Made by a program: the position numbers and the translations under genes. DNA of 64,000 bases. It comes from Ancylobacter sp. WKF20 (lineage in GTDB: Bacteria > Pseudomonadota > Alphaproteobacteria > Rhizobiales > Xanthobacteraceae). Below the pieces are notes generated by a model that worked only from the letters and a program-made list of their open reading frames with translations, was not told the DNA's origin and did not search any database. The stretch covers positions 2,928,001 through 2,992,000 of the forward strand of contig NZ_CP121679.1 of the NCBI RefSeq assembly GCF_029760895.1, read 5' to 3'. Position 1 is the stretch's first letter, and every line of letters begins with the position of its first letter. Shown here in pieces: positions 27,343 to 34,510 of the stretch.

Positions 27343-28500
27343 ATGATCCTCCATACCCTCATCGACTATGACGTCCTGCGCGTTGTCTGGTGGCTGCTGC
27401 TTGGCGTGCTGCTGATCGGCTTTGCCATCATGGACGGGTTCGACCTCGGCACGGCCACGCTGCTGCCCTTCGTCGCCCGCACCGATCTCGAACGGCGCAC
27501 GGTCATCAACGCCATCGGGCCCACCTGGGAAGGCAATCAGGTGTGGCTGATCCTCGGCGGCGGCGCCATCTTCGCCGCCTGGCCGCCGCTCTACGCCGTG
27601 TCCTTCTCCGGCTTCTACCTCGCCATGTTCGCCATCCTGTTCGCGCTGATCCTGCGCCCGGTCGGCTTCAAGTACCGCTCGAAGCGCGAGAGCGCGGCCT
27701 GGCGGGCGGGCTGGGACTGGGCGCTGTTCGTCGGCGGGCTGGTGCCGGCGCTGGTGATGGGCGTCGCGGTCGGCAACGTCTTGCAGGGCGTGCCCTTCCA
27801 CCTCGATGGCGATTTGCGCATCTTCTATGACGGCACGACTCTGTTCGAGCTGCTGAACCCCTATGGCCTGCTCGCCGGCCTTCTGTCCGTCGCCATGCTG
27901 GTGATGCACGGCGCGGGCTGGATCGAGCTGAAGACGGACGGCGTCATCGCCGCCCGCGCCCGCACGCTCGGCTCGCTGGCGGCGCTCGTCACCCTCGTCC
28001 TGTTCATCCTCGGCGGCGTGTGGCTCTGGTTCGGCATTGCCGGCTATGAATTCACCAGCGCCATCGTCACCACCGGCCCATCCAACCCGCTCGCCAAGAC
28101 GGTGGCGCAGGCGCCGGGCGTGTGGTTCGCCAATTACGCTGCGCATCCCTGGATGTGGATCGCGCCCGTCATGGGCCTTGCCGGCGCGCTGGGCAGCTTC
28201 ATCCTGCTGCGGGCCAACAAGGGCGGCTTTGCCTGGCTGATGAGCTCAGTGTCGATCTTCGGCATCATCGCGACGGTGGGGCTGTCCATGTTCCCCTTCA
28301 TCCTGCCGTCCTCGATCGACCCGCGCTCCAGCCTCACCGTGTGGGACGCCTCCTCGAGCCATCTCACCCTGTTCATCATGCTGGTCTGCGCGCTGATCTT
28401 CGTGCCGATCATCCTCGCCTATACGAGCTGGGTCTACAAAGTGCTCTGGGGCAAGGTGGACGTGCAGGCGATCGCCAAAGACACCGGTCACGCCTACTGA
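27343..28500 (+). CDS. cydB: cytochrome bd ubiquinol oxidase subunit II
   Basis: The 385-aa protein with about nine membrane spans has the CydB signatures MDGFDLGTATLLPFV near residue 28, GPTWEGNQVWLILGGGA and SMFPFILPSS. It is the structural partner of CydA in the bd oxidase dimer. It begins 4 bp after the cydA stop, with the cydA tail serving as leader, and is followed 17 bp later by cydX. Confidence 0.95.
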   Translation: MILHTLIDYDVLRVVWWLLLGVLLIGFAIMDGFDLGTATLLPFVARTDLERRTVINAIGPTWEGNQVWLILGGGAIFAAWPPLYAVSFSGFYLAMFAILFALILRPVGFKYRSKRESAAWRAGWDWALFVGGLVPALVMGVAVGNVLQGVPFHLDGDLRIFYDGTTLFELLNPYGLLAGLLSVAMLVMHGAGWIELKTDGVIAARARTLGSLAALVTLVLFILGGVWLWFGIAGYEFTSAIVTTGPSNPLAKTVAQAPGVWFANYAAHPWMWIAPVMGLAGALGSFILLRANKGGFAWLMSSVSIFGIIATVGLSMFPFILPSSIDPRSSLTVWDASSSHLTLFIMLVCALIFVPIILAYTSWVYKVLWGKVDVQAIAKDTGHAY

Positions 28501-28517
28501 AAGAAGGAAGACACGTC

Positions 28518-28658
28518 ATGTGGTACTTCGCCTGGATCCTCGGCCTGCCGCTCGCGGCTGCCTTCGCCGTGCTCAACGCGATGTGGTACGAGCTGATGGA
28601 CGACGCCGCCCGCAAGGATCGCCCCCAAGCGGCGCCGGCGTCCCTGAAGGTGCGCTGA
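28518..28658 (+). CDS. cydX: cytochrome bd oxidase small subunit CydX
   Basis: This 46-aa single-span protein (MWYFAWILGLPLAAAFAVLN, then AMWYELMDD) has the CydX/YbgT pattern: aromatic N-terminus, WxLG, and a conserved Asn followed by W-E. It stabilises the bd oxidase hemes. AAGAAGGAAG at 28501-28510 provides the ribosome site. It is the last gene of cydABX. Confidence 0.92.
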   Translation: MWYFAWILGLPLAAAFAVLNAMWYELMDDAARKDRPQAAPASLKVR

Positions 28659-28677
28659 CCGGACCTCGAAGCCGGTC
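28657..28677. terminator. hairpin between convergent cydX and copCD-type genes
   Basis: GACCGG (28657-28662) and CCGGTC (28672-28677) form a 6-bp stem that overlaps the cydX stop codon. No T-tract follows, so it is a weak candidate for a bidirectional terminator. Confidence 0.35.
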
Positions 28678-28708
28678 CTCGGGTGGCCCGGGATGTGTGC
28701 CGCCTCGA

Positions 28709-30322
28709 TCAGCGGCGGATGTGCAGCGTGCCCTCCAAGCGGGTCATGTCGAAATCGCTGATCAGTATGTCGATGCGCACGCTCCATTCCCCGGCCGCGG
28801 GAAGGACCATGCCATCGATGCGCCACAGCCCGTCGCGGCGTTCGGCCTTGCGGCGGATCGGCTCAATGCCGAGGGTGGGATTGGCCAGCACCAGCGTCAC
28901 CTCCTTGGCGTCGAGCGGCCCGAACTCGCCGGTCATCAGCATGAGGCTGACATCGACCGGTCCCGCCCGGCCCGGCGTCACGGTGAGGTCCGCCATCGCC
29001 TTCAGCGCGTGGATATGGGTCTGCGCCGGCTGGGCGGCGGCCAAGGCAAGGGCGCGCGGCGGCGGCGTGAAGCGCCAGAGTGCCGCGAGGGCGAAGATGG
29101 CAAGGACGAGGGCGATCTCCAGCTGGATCGTTCGCACCAGAAGGCGGCGGGCGTCGGGCTCGCCCCGTTTCGCCGGTTCGGTGAGGCGCCGGCGGTTATA
29201 GGCGGCGAGGGCGAGGAGCGCCGCCACGAGGATGATCTTCGCCGCGAGCACACGCCCATAGGCCGTCTCCCACAAGGCGGCGGGGGTGCCGAGCTGGATG
29301 ATCGCCAGCAACAGGCCGGATGCCAGCAGCGGCAGCACAGCGAAGGGAATGACGGCCGAGAAGCCGCACAGGGCGGCGCCCGCCTCGGGCACTGAGCGCC
29401 GAAAGAGCAGCGCGAGCGGGAGAAGCGCCCCGACCCACAGGGCGATGCCGACGCCATGGAGGAACACTGCCGGCCGGGTCAGCCCTTGCGGCGGAGCCGC
29501 GCCGGCATGGCCGCTCGCCGCAAGCGCGACACCCAGCGTGACAAGGGCGAGGAGAGACAGAAAGCGCGCGGGAATGCCGGTAGTCGCGAGGCTGGACCCG
29601 GCGAGGATCGTCGCCAGCAACGCCCCCATGACGGTCTGGCCGAAGCTGGTGGCGAAGCCGGTCTGCCAGATGATCGCCCGGCCAAGGCCGGTCAGCGGCG
29701 CCTCCAGCGCGTCCACACCCTGAAGGCCGCCGGAGGCGAGCGCGGCAAGCGCGGCGAGCACCAGCGCGGCGCCGATCCAGGTTTCGCCGGCGCGGGCGGG
29801 TGCCGAGAGCCAGGCGAGGCAGAAGGCGCCGCCAATGCCGACGAACAGGCCGGCATAGAGCAGCGCGCGCAGACCCCAGATCATGCGGGCAACGTTTGGC
29901 TCCGCGCCCTCGGCCGCCGCCGGCGCGGTTATGCTTGGGCTGCCGATCGAGAACACGACGGAGCCGCCGACGGGATGACCGTCCTCGGAAATCACCCGCC
30001 AGCTCAGCACATGGGTGCCCTGCGAAAGCCCGGGCGGAGCGTCGATCTCCAGCGTCTGGTCGCGCAGGGTGAAGCGGTCCAGCGGCAGACGGGTGCCGTC
30101 TGGTGTGACCAGCGACAGCAGCAGGGGCGAGGTCGGTTCGCTGAAGGTGAGGGCAAAGCCTGCCGGCGCCTGCGCCAGCATCGCGCCATCCGCCGGGCTG
30201 GCCGCGACCAGCGAGGCATGCGCCAGCGCCGGGCGGCTGGGCAAGGTCCAGCCCAGACCCGCGACCAGAAGTATCAGCAGGAGGCGGAGCAACGGTGTCG
30301 GCGGCAGCAGGGCAAAGGGCAC
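28709..30322 (-). CDS. CopC-CopD fusion copper protein
   Basis: The 537-aa protein has a signal peptide cleaved before HASLVAASPADGA (so a His becomes the mature N-terminus), a CopC beta-sandwich with the copper-site region EDGHPVGGS (about residues 35-128), eight or so membrane helices of the CopD family (about 145-420) and a C-terminal extracytoplasmic domain. Such YcnJ/CopCD fusions take up or handle periplasmic copper. The start is GTG at 30322. It follows the YcnI-type gene on the same strand by 62 bp. Placement next to heme-copper oxidase genes suggests copper supply. Confidence 0.85.
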   Translation of the reverse strand: MPFALLPPTPLLRLLLILLVAGLGWTLPSRPALAHASLVAASPADGAMLAQAPAGFALTFSEPTSPLLLSLVTPDGTRLPLDRFTLRDQTLEIDAPPGLSQGTHVLSWRVISEDGHPVGGSVVFSIGSPSITAPAAAEGAEPNVARMIWGLRALLYAGLFVGIGGAFCLAWLSAPARAGETWIGAALVLAALAALASGGLQGVDALEAPLTGLGRAIIWQTGFATSFGQTVMGALLATILAGSSLATTGIPARFLSLLALVTLGVALAASGHAGAAPPQGLTRPAVFLHGVGIALWVGALLPLALLFRRSVPEAGAALCGFSAVIPFAVLPLLASGLLLAIIQLGTPAALWETAYGRVLAAKIILVAALLALAAYNRRRLTEPAKRGEPDARRLLVRTIQLEIALVLAIFALAALWRFTPPPRALALAAAQPAQTHIHALKAMADLTVTPGRAGPVDVSLMLMTGEFGPLDAKEVTLVLANPTLGIEPIRRKAERRDGLWRIDGMVLPAAGEWSVRIDILISDFDMTRLEGTLHIRR

Positions 30323-30384
30323 GGTGTCTCGTCCGGCAAGGGGAACCGGCGTGCCCGTGGGGCACGCCGGTGGTCAGGCAAGGT

Positions 30385-30906
30385 TCAGTTCTTCGGCACC
30401 AGCTTCACGCCGGGCGCGGGCAGCTCGTAGTCGTCCGCGCTCTTGCCCTCGGCGGGAATCTCGATCCAGCGCTCGGTCGCGCCATCCGGGCATTCCTGCA
30501 CAACCGGGAAGTACAGCGTCGTGCCGGTCTTGAGGCCGGGGGTGAGATAGGCGCGCAGCACGAACTCGTCATACTCATCATCCGGCAGGTTGCCGCCGCT
30601 CCAGATGACTTCCTTCACGCCCTCGCTGGTGGGGGTGCCGTAATAGTCATAGGTGGTGGCGTACTTGCCCTTCACCTTCTCCAGCGTCCAGCCGGGCTTG
30701 GGCTGCGGCTTCACCGAGATCACGCCCTCGGGAATCTGGATGCGGACCTTGAGGGTCGGCTTGCCCTCGCAGCCATGCGGCACGCGGAAGATCGCCTTGT
30801 AGGTGGACGGCACCGGCGCCTGCTGGGTTTCCAGCGTGACATGGGCGAACGCGCCGCTGGCGCCGAGCGCGAGCAACGCGGCGGCGAGAGAAGTCGAACG
30901 GATCAT
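30385..30906 (-). CDS. YcnI-family (DUF1775) copper-binding protein
   Basis: The 173-aa protein has a signal peptide ending ..GASGAFA and a mature start HVTLETQQAPVPSTYKAIFR, the DUF1775 signature whose N-terminal His binds copper. VPHGCEGKPT and the Trp-containing segment KPGWTLEKV are also typical. It would be a periplasmic copper protein working with the downstream CopCD-type gene. ATG 30906 has GAGGAG 9 bp upstream; the longer upstream frame has no family similarity. Confidence 0.88.
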   Translation of the reverse strand: MIRSTSLAAALLALGASGAFAHVTLETQQAPVPSTYKAIFRVPHGCEGKPTLKVRIQIPEGVISVKPQPKPGWTLEKVKGKYATTYDYYGTPTSEGVKEVIWSGGNLPDDEYDEFVLRAYLTPGLKTGTTLYFPVVQECPDGATERWIEIPAEGKSADDYELPAPGVKLVPKN

Positions 30907-31235
30907 CTTGGGTCTCCTCGGGTGGAAGCCGGTTTGTTGCCGGCGGTTGAAGCCGCGGGCACAGGGGCGCGCGCGGGCACTCACAGCCACGGGGCGGGCA
31001 GGAGCGGTGAAGGCCGCATGGCCGGTGGCCATGAGGTCGGGAGGGGGACGAGGGGTAGAAGAGCGCCGGGGCGCCGCATTGCCCTGCCATGCGCGTGCCC
31101 GTTGGAGCGCGCAGACGCCACCGCGTTCCGGGTGATGGGCAAGGTAATGGCGCGCAGGCACAGGCGGCGGCTTAGCCGCGGTTCTCGGGCGTCAGCTTAT
31201 GCGACGGCGCGTTGCGCGCTCGCGCGAGCCGGCCC
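30907..31235. other. gene-free stretch upstream of the YcnI gene
   Basis: This 329-bp intergenic region should hold the promoter for the ycnI-copCD unit. I found no Fnr-type dyad, riboswitch core or strong hairpin in it. Confidence 0.4.
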
Positions 31236-31637
31236 TCAGGCGCGGACGGGTGGTGCGCGGCTGTTGTGTGGGGTGCGCCAGCCCTGATCGCCCCGCACGA
31301 CCGATGTCGGGGTCATGAAGCTGGAGCTGGCGGCATCCGACGGGAACGCCGTGGCCACCGTGACACGTGGCGATGGCGCCAACGCCGTGCCCATCAGACA
31401 GCCGAGCTGGCAGCAATCGGGCAGGTGCGGCGGCGCGGGCGGCGCGTCCGGGGTGGAGGCGCCCGCCCCCGCGCCGAGGCAGATCACGCCATGCGTGCCG
31501 TCGGCGAGGGAGGGAGCGGCGTGCGTGCCGAGAGCGAGGCCCGTGAGCAGAAGCTGGAGAACGAGCAGATAGGCCGCGCCCAGCGCGACCACAAAGCTCC
31601 ATCCCTGCCGCCTGCCAGTCACGAGCCTGAACCCCAA
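31236..31637 (-). CDS. DUF2946-like small secreted/membrane protein
   Basis: The 133-aa protein has one N-terminal hydrophobic segment (VVALGAAYLLVLQLLLTGLA) and a Cys/His-rich middle: GVICLG, then HLPDCCQLGCLMG. This arrangement is that of DUF2946 proteins, which often accompany copper genes. The start is TTG at 31637 with AGGA just upstream; a GTG a few codons later is an alternative. Its role is not known; metal binding through the CC-C cluster is an inference. The neighbouring regulator and copper genes fit. Confidence 0.6.
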   Translation of the reverse strand: MGFRLVTGRRQGWSFVVALGAAYLLVLQLLLTGLALGTHAAPSLADGTHGVICLGAGAGASTPDAPPAPPHLPDCCQLGCLMGTALAPSPRVTVATAFPSDAASSSFMTPTSVVRGDQGWRTPHNSRAPPVRA

Positions 31638-31723
31638 TGTCCTGAGACGCCCGGCGGCGCCGCGCGTGGATTATCATGGGCGGGGGGAGTGCCGCAAAGC
31701 CCTTTGCGAACCATCCGCGGCCT

Positions 31724-32425
31724 TCATCCCGCCTGCCGGGGCGCGTAGAGCGCCTGCAGTTTCCGGCTGCCGCGCGCGATCTCGGTCAGGGCGGCGCGAT
31801 CGAGAACGGTTAGGCTGGGGCCCTTGCCGAAGTCGATCACCCCGTCCTGCTTGAGCCGGCTCATGCAGCGGCTGACCGTCTCCAGAGTGAGGCCCAGCCA
31901 GTCGGCGAGATCGCCCCGGCTGAGATGGAACGGGAACGCCTCGCTCCCTTCGCCCTTGAAACAGGCCTGAGGGGCATATTGCCCGGCGAGATCGAGCAGC
32001 GCCTCGGCCACCCTCTCGCCGGCGCCCAGCCGGCCGAGCCGTGTGAGATGGCCGAGGGCCCGGTCCAGCATCACCTGCTGATGCGCGGCCGCGAGCGCCT
32101 CCAGCCCAATCGACGGGGCGTCGACCGGCGCGAGACGGGTCGGCGCGAAGGCGACGATCTGGCAGGGGAGGCGGTTGGCTAGGCCCTGATCGATCAACCG
32201 GCCCGGGCCGACGATGTCGAGGATCTGACGCCGCTCGGCGTCGACCTGGCGGCAGAGCGCCAGGCAGCCGGTTTCGACCCGATAGAGGCGACCCTCAGCG
32301 AGAAGGTCGGGCGTGACCGGTTCACGGGCGGCGATCACGAGCGCAGACGCGTCCGCCTCGGACGGAACAGGCAAGAGCGGCCACGCGCGCAGGGCGTCGG
32401 ACCGTAGGGCAGCGTTGATGAACAT
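31724..32425 (-). CDS. Crp/Fnr-family regulator (FixK-like)
   Basis: The 233-aa protein has an N-terminal cyclic-nucleotide-type beta-roll and a C-terminal HTH (SRGDLADWLGLTLETVSRCM). The recognition helix carries E--SR, the signature for TTGAT-N4-ATCAA DNA. The N-terminal four-cysteine iron-sulphur motif of Fnr is absent, so it is not a direct oxygen sensor of the Fnr kind and is closer to FixK/DnrD types. It sits between two DUF2946-like genes and is probably a regulator of the cbb3, copper or alcohol dehydrogenase genes; candidate boxes are at 41962 and 13613. Confidence 0.85.
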   Translation of the reverse strand: MFINAALRSDALRAWPLLPVPSEADASALVIAAREPVTPDLLAEGRLYRVETGCLALCRQVDAERRQILDIVGPGRLIDQGLANRLPCQIVAFAPTRLAPVDAPSIGLEALAAAHQQVMLDRALGHLTRLGRLGAGERVAEALLDLAGQYAPQACFKGEGSEAFPFHLSRGDLADWLGLTLETVSRCMSRLKQDGVIDFGKGPSLTVLDRAALTEIARGSRKLQALYAPRQAG

Positions 32426-32512
32426 GGTTGGACCCCGGCATTCGTCCGACAGGGCCGGCCTGGGCCGGACCGCGCGGACACGCGACCAAGGCAGGCGGTG
32501 GCCTGCCGCGAT

Positions 32513-32959
32513 TCAGGCGTGAAAGCCGGACGCTGGGGGGCCACGCTGGGCGAGACGGAACAGCAGGACGGGCTGGGCCGGCGCCGCCTCGGGAAGGCGC
32601 GGCCGCGTCAGAAGCGTGTAGTCCGCGTGCTGGAACAGGTCGTGCTGGGGCGTCAGCAGTTCCGGCGTCGCGGCCAGCCGGCAGGCGTCGCAGCCGTGAC
32701 CATGCGGAATGCCGGAGGAGGAGCCGTCATCGGAGGGCGACAGGCACAGCACCGGCACGGTGCCGTCCGGCAAAGCATACTCGCTGAGGTCGATGCTCGC
32801 GGGAGCGCCAGCGGCACGCGCGGGCAACTGATGGACCGAACCCACCAGCAACAGGGCGACAGCGCACAGCAGGTGCAACAGCGTATGGATCGACCCCCGC
32901 GCACGCCGATGCGAGGCCCGCGCGGGCGTGCGGTCGCGACTGTGAGCAAGATGCGCCAT
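32513..32959 (-). CDS. DUF2946-like secreted protein (second copy)
   Basis: The 148-aa protein has a hydrophobic N-terminal segment (HTLLHLLCAVALLLVGSVHQ) and a PVLCLSP then HGHGCDACRL Cys/His cluster, as in DUF2946 proteins. It is 87 bp upstream of the Crp/Fnr gene on the same strand and has the same plan as the protein at 31.2 kb but low identity. The start ATG 32959 is the only Met before the signal-like segment. Periplasmic metal binding is inferred from the cysteines and histidines. Confidence 0.6.
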   Translation of the reverse strand: MAHLAHSRDRTPARASHRRARGSIHTLLHLLCAVALLLVGSVHQLPARAAGAPASIDLSEYALPDGTVPVLCLSPSDDGSSSGIPHGHGCDACRLAATPELLTPQHDLFQHADYTLLTRPRLPEAAPAQPVLLFRLAQRGPPASGFHA

Positions 32960-33026
32960 GACAGCCCGATGCTAGCGTTGTTTCACGCCGCCGGTACTGG
33001 TCAAATTGTCCAAGGCGCAACCGCCA

Positions 33027-33722
33027 TCACGTCAGGCACAGCCCTTCCCAGGCGGCGGCTGGCAGCAGCGCGCTGGCTGCCGCGATCGCGACGAGGGTCG
33101 CGCCCGCCAGAACGCGGATACGTGGCGCGAACGCCATGTGCCGCAGCGCGGTGACGCCTAAGGCTGTCGCCGTCACCGCCGGCAGCGTGCCGAGCCCGAA
33201 GCCGGCCATCACCATCGCCCCGCCGCCCCCGCTCCCGGTCAGCATGGCGTAGAACAGGGCGCCATAGACCATGCCGCAGGGCAGCAATCCCCAGGCGGTC
33301 CCGGCAATGAACGGGCCGGCGTAGCCGCCGGCAAAGGCGAGGCGGGCGGGATGGCGCGCCAGCCGGGCGAACGGCACGCCGAGCCGGTCCACGACGCTCA
33401 CCGCCGGCACCAGGCCGGTCATCGACAGCCCGATCCAGCCAAGCGCCACCGCCGCCGCCCAGCGCATGACGAGATGCGCGCCCGCCTGATGGAAGGCGCC
33501 GTAGAACTCCGATCCGACGACGCCGAGGAAGCTGCCCGCCATGACATAGGCGGTGATCCGCCCCGCCTGGCTCACCAACAGCACCCCGGCGCGTTGCGCC
33601 GGTCCGCGGCGGGGGTCGAAGGCGAGCAGAAGGCCGGAGGCGATGCCACCGCACATGCCGGCGCAGTGCAGGCTGCTGGCAAGGCCGAGTATCAGGCCGC
33701 CAAGAAAGCTGAGATCGACCAT
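33027..33722 (-). CDS. TauE/SafE (DsbD_2-type) membrane protein of the cbb3 assembly cluster
   Basis: The 231-aa protein has six or so membrane spans and two conserved Cys motifs, SLHCAGMCGGIASG near the N-terminus and GTAWGLLPCGMVYGAL mid-protein. This family (PF13386 type) is a frequent neighbour of ccoGHIS, where it is linked to copper or redox maturation of heme-copper oxidases. It lies 10 bp downstream of the membrane gene ending at 33732. Starts GTG 33725 and ATG 33722 are both possible. Confidence 0.8.
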   Translation of the reverse strand: MVDLSFLGGLILGLASSLHCAGMCGGIASGLLLAFDPRRGPAQRAGVLLVSQAGRITAYVMAGSFLGVVGSEFYGAFHQAGAHLVMRWAAAVALGWIGLSMTGLVPAVSVVDRLGVPFARLARHPARLAFAGGYAGPFIAGTAWGLLPCGMVYGALFYAMLTGSGGGGAMVMAGFGLGTLPAVTATALGVTALRHMAFAPRIRVLAGATLVAIAAASALLPAAAWEGLCLT

Positions 33723-33731
33723 CACGATGGT

Positions 33732-34355
33732 TCAGCCCGCCGCCGGGCCGTCCTCCGGCTCCCGGCTCGCTTCGATGGCGACCATCACCAGGGCGACAAT
33801 CATCACCGGCACGGCCGCCAGCGCCGCGTAGAAGGCGACCTCGATGCCGATCCCGACACACCCCAGGACGACCAGCAGCAGGATGTTGACGGCGGTCATC
33901 GGCAGGTTGACCGAGGTGAACAGGCCAAGCAGCAGGTGCCGCCAGGCGCGCAGGGTCGCGAGCGCCGAGAGGGAGCCGGGAACGGCGGGTCGGTTGATGC
34001 GGGCACCGACCCTTCCCCCGACCAGCAGAAGGACACTCAGCACGAGGGTGATGGCGGCGACCGGCGGGAACAGCACAAGGCCGACCAGCGGACGCAGCAT
34101 GACCCAGACCGAGCGCCCCACCCGCTCCAGCGCCCGCCGCGCCTGCCCGATCTGCGGCGCGAGGAGGAAGCCGCCGAGCACCACCAATAGCGCGCCGGCC
34201 CCCGCCAGCGCGGCCATCCAGCCGCCGAGATGATAACCCAGGGCACCGGCCAGCAGCACGTTCAGCAGGAAAGGCAGCGGGCGCGGCATCTCGACCGAGG
34301 CCAGTTGCCGGACATGAGCAGCCGGGGCGGGCTTGAAAGGCGTCAGAGCGTTCAT
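33732..34355 (-). CDS. uncharacterised membrane protein coupled to ccoS
   Basis: I do not recognise this 207-aa protein. It has about five or six hydrophobic segments (LLNVLLAGALGYHLGG; AALAGAGALLVVLGGFLLA; LVLFPPVAAITLVLSVLLLV; NILLLVVLGCVGIGI; AALAAVPVMIVALVMVAI) and a basic linker between the second and third. Its ATG overlaps the ccoS stop by 4 bp (ATGA), strong evidence that it is a real, co-translated gene. Position between ccoS and the SafE-like gene suggests a role in cbb3 oxidase assembly. Confidence 0.75.
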   Translation of the reverse strand: MNALTPFKPAPAAHVRQLASVEMPRPLPFLLNVLLAGALGYHLGGWMAALAGAGALLVVLGGFLLAPQIGQARRALERVGRSVWVMLRPLVGLVLFPPVAAITLVLSVLLLVGGRVGARINRPAVPGSLSALATLRAWRHLLLGLFTSVNLPMTAVNILLLVVLGCVGIGIEVAFYAALAAVPVMIVALVMVAIEASREPEDGPAAG

Positions 34356-34510
34356 GGGGAAGCCTCGGGGGTGTCCTTGTCGAGGAGAATGCGAGTGGCG
34401 TCGCCGTCGAGGTCGTCATACTGACCGGTGCGCAGCGTCCAGAAGAACGCCGCCAATCCCAGCGTGCCGAGCGCCAGCGCGATGGGAACGAGGAACAGCA
34501 GCACATCCAT
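34352..34510 (-). CDS. ccoS: cbb3 oxidase maturation protein CcoS
   Basis: This 52-aa protein starts MDVLLFLVPIALALGTLGLA with a single membrane span followed by FFWTLRTGQYDDLDGDATRI, the CcoS/FixS signature (F-W-x3-GQ-DD). It is needed for heme/copper insertion in cbb3 oxidase. Its ATG overlaps the ccoI stop by one base (TGATG) and its stop overlaps the next gene by 4 bp. Confidence 0.95.
   Translation of the reverse strand: MDVLLFLVPIALALGTLGLAAFFWTLRTGQYDDLDGDATRILLDKDTPEASP

Noticed and set aside
32980..33010. possible Fnr box in GGTCAAATTGTCCAA
   Set aside because: The half-sites do not fit TTGAT-N4-ATCAA in spacing or sequence.
33001..34506. 501-codon minus-strand frame across the SafE-like gene and ccoS
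   Set aside because: It overlaps three genes on the same strand that have coupled starts and stops, and its translation lacks membrane or domain features.
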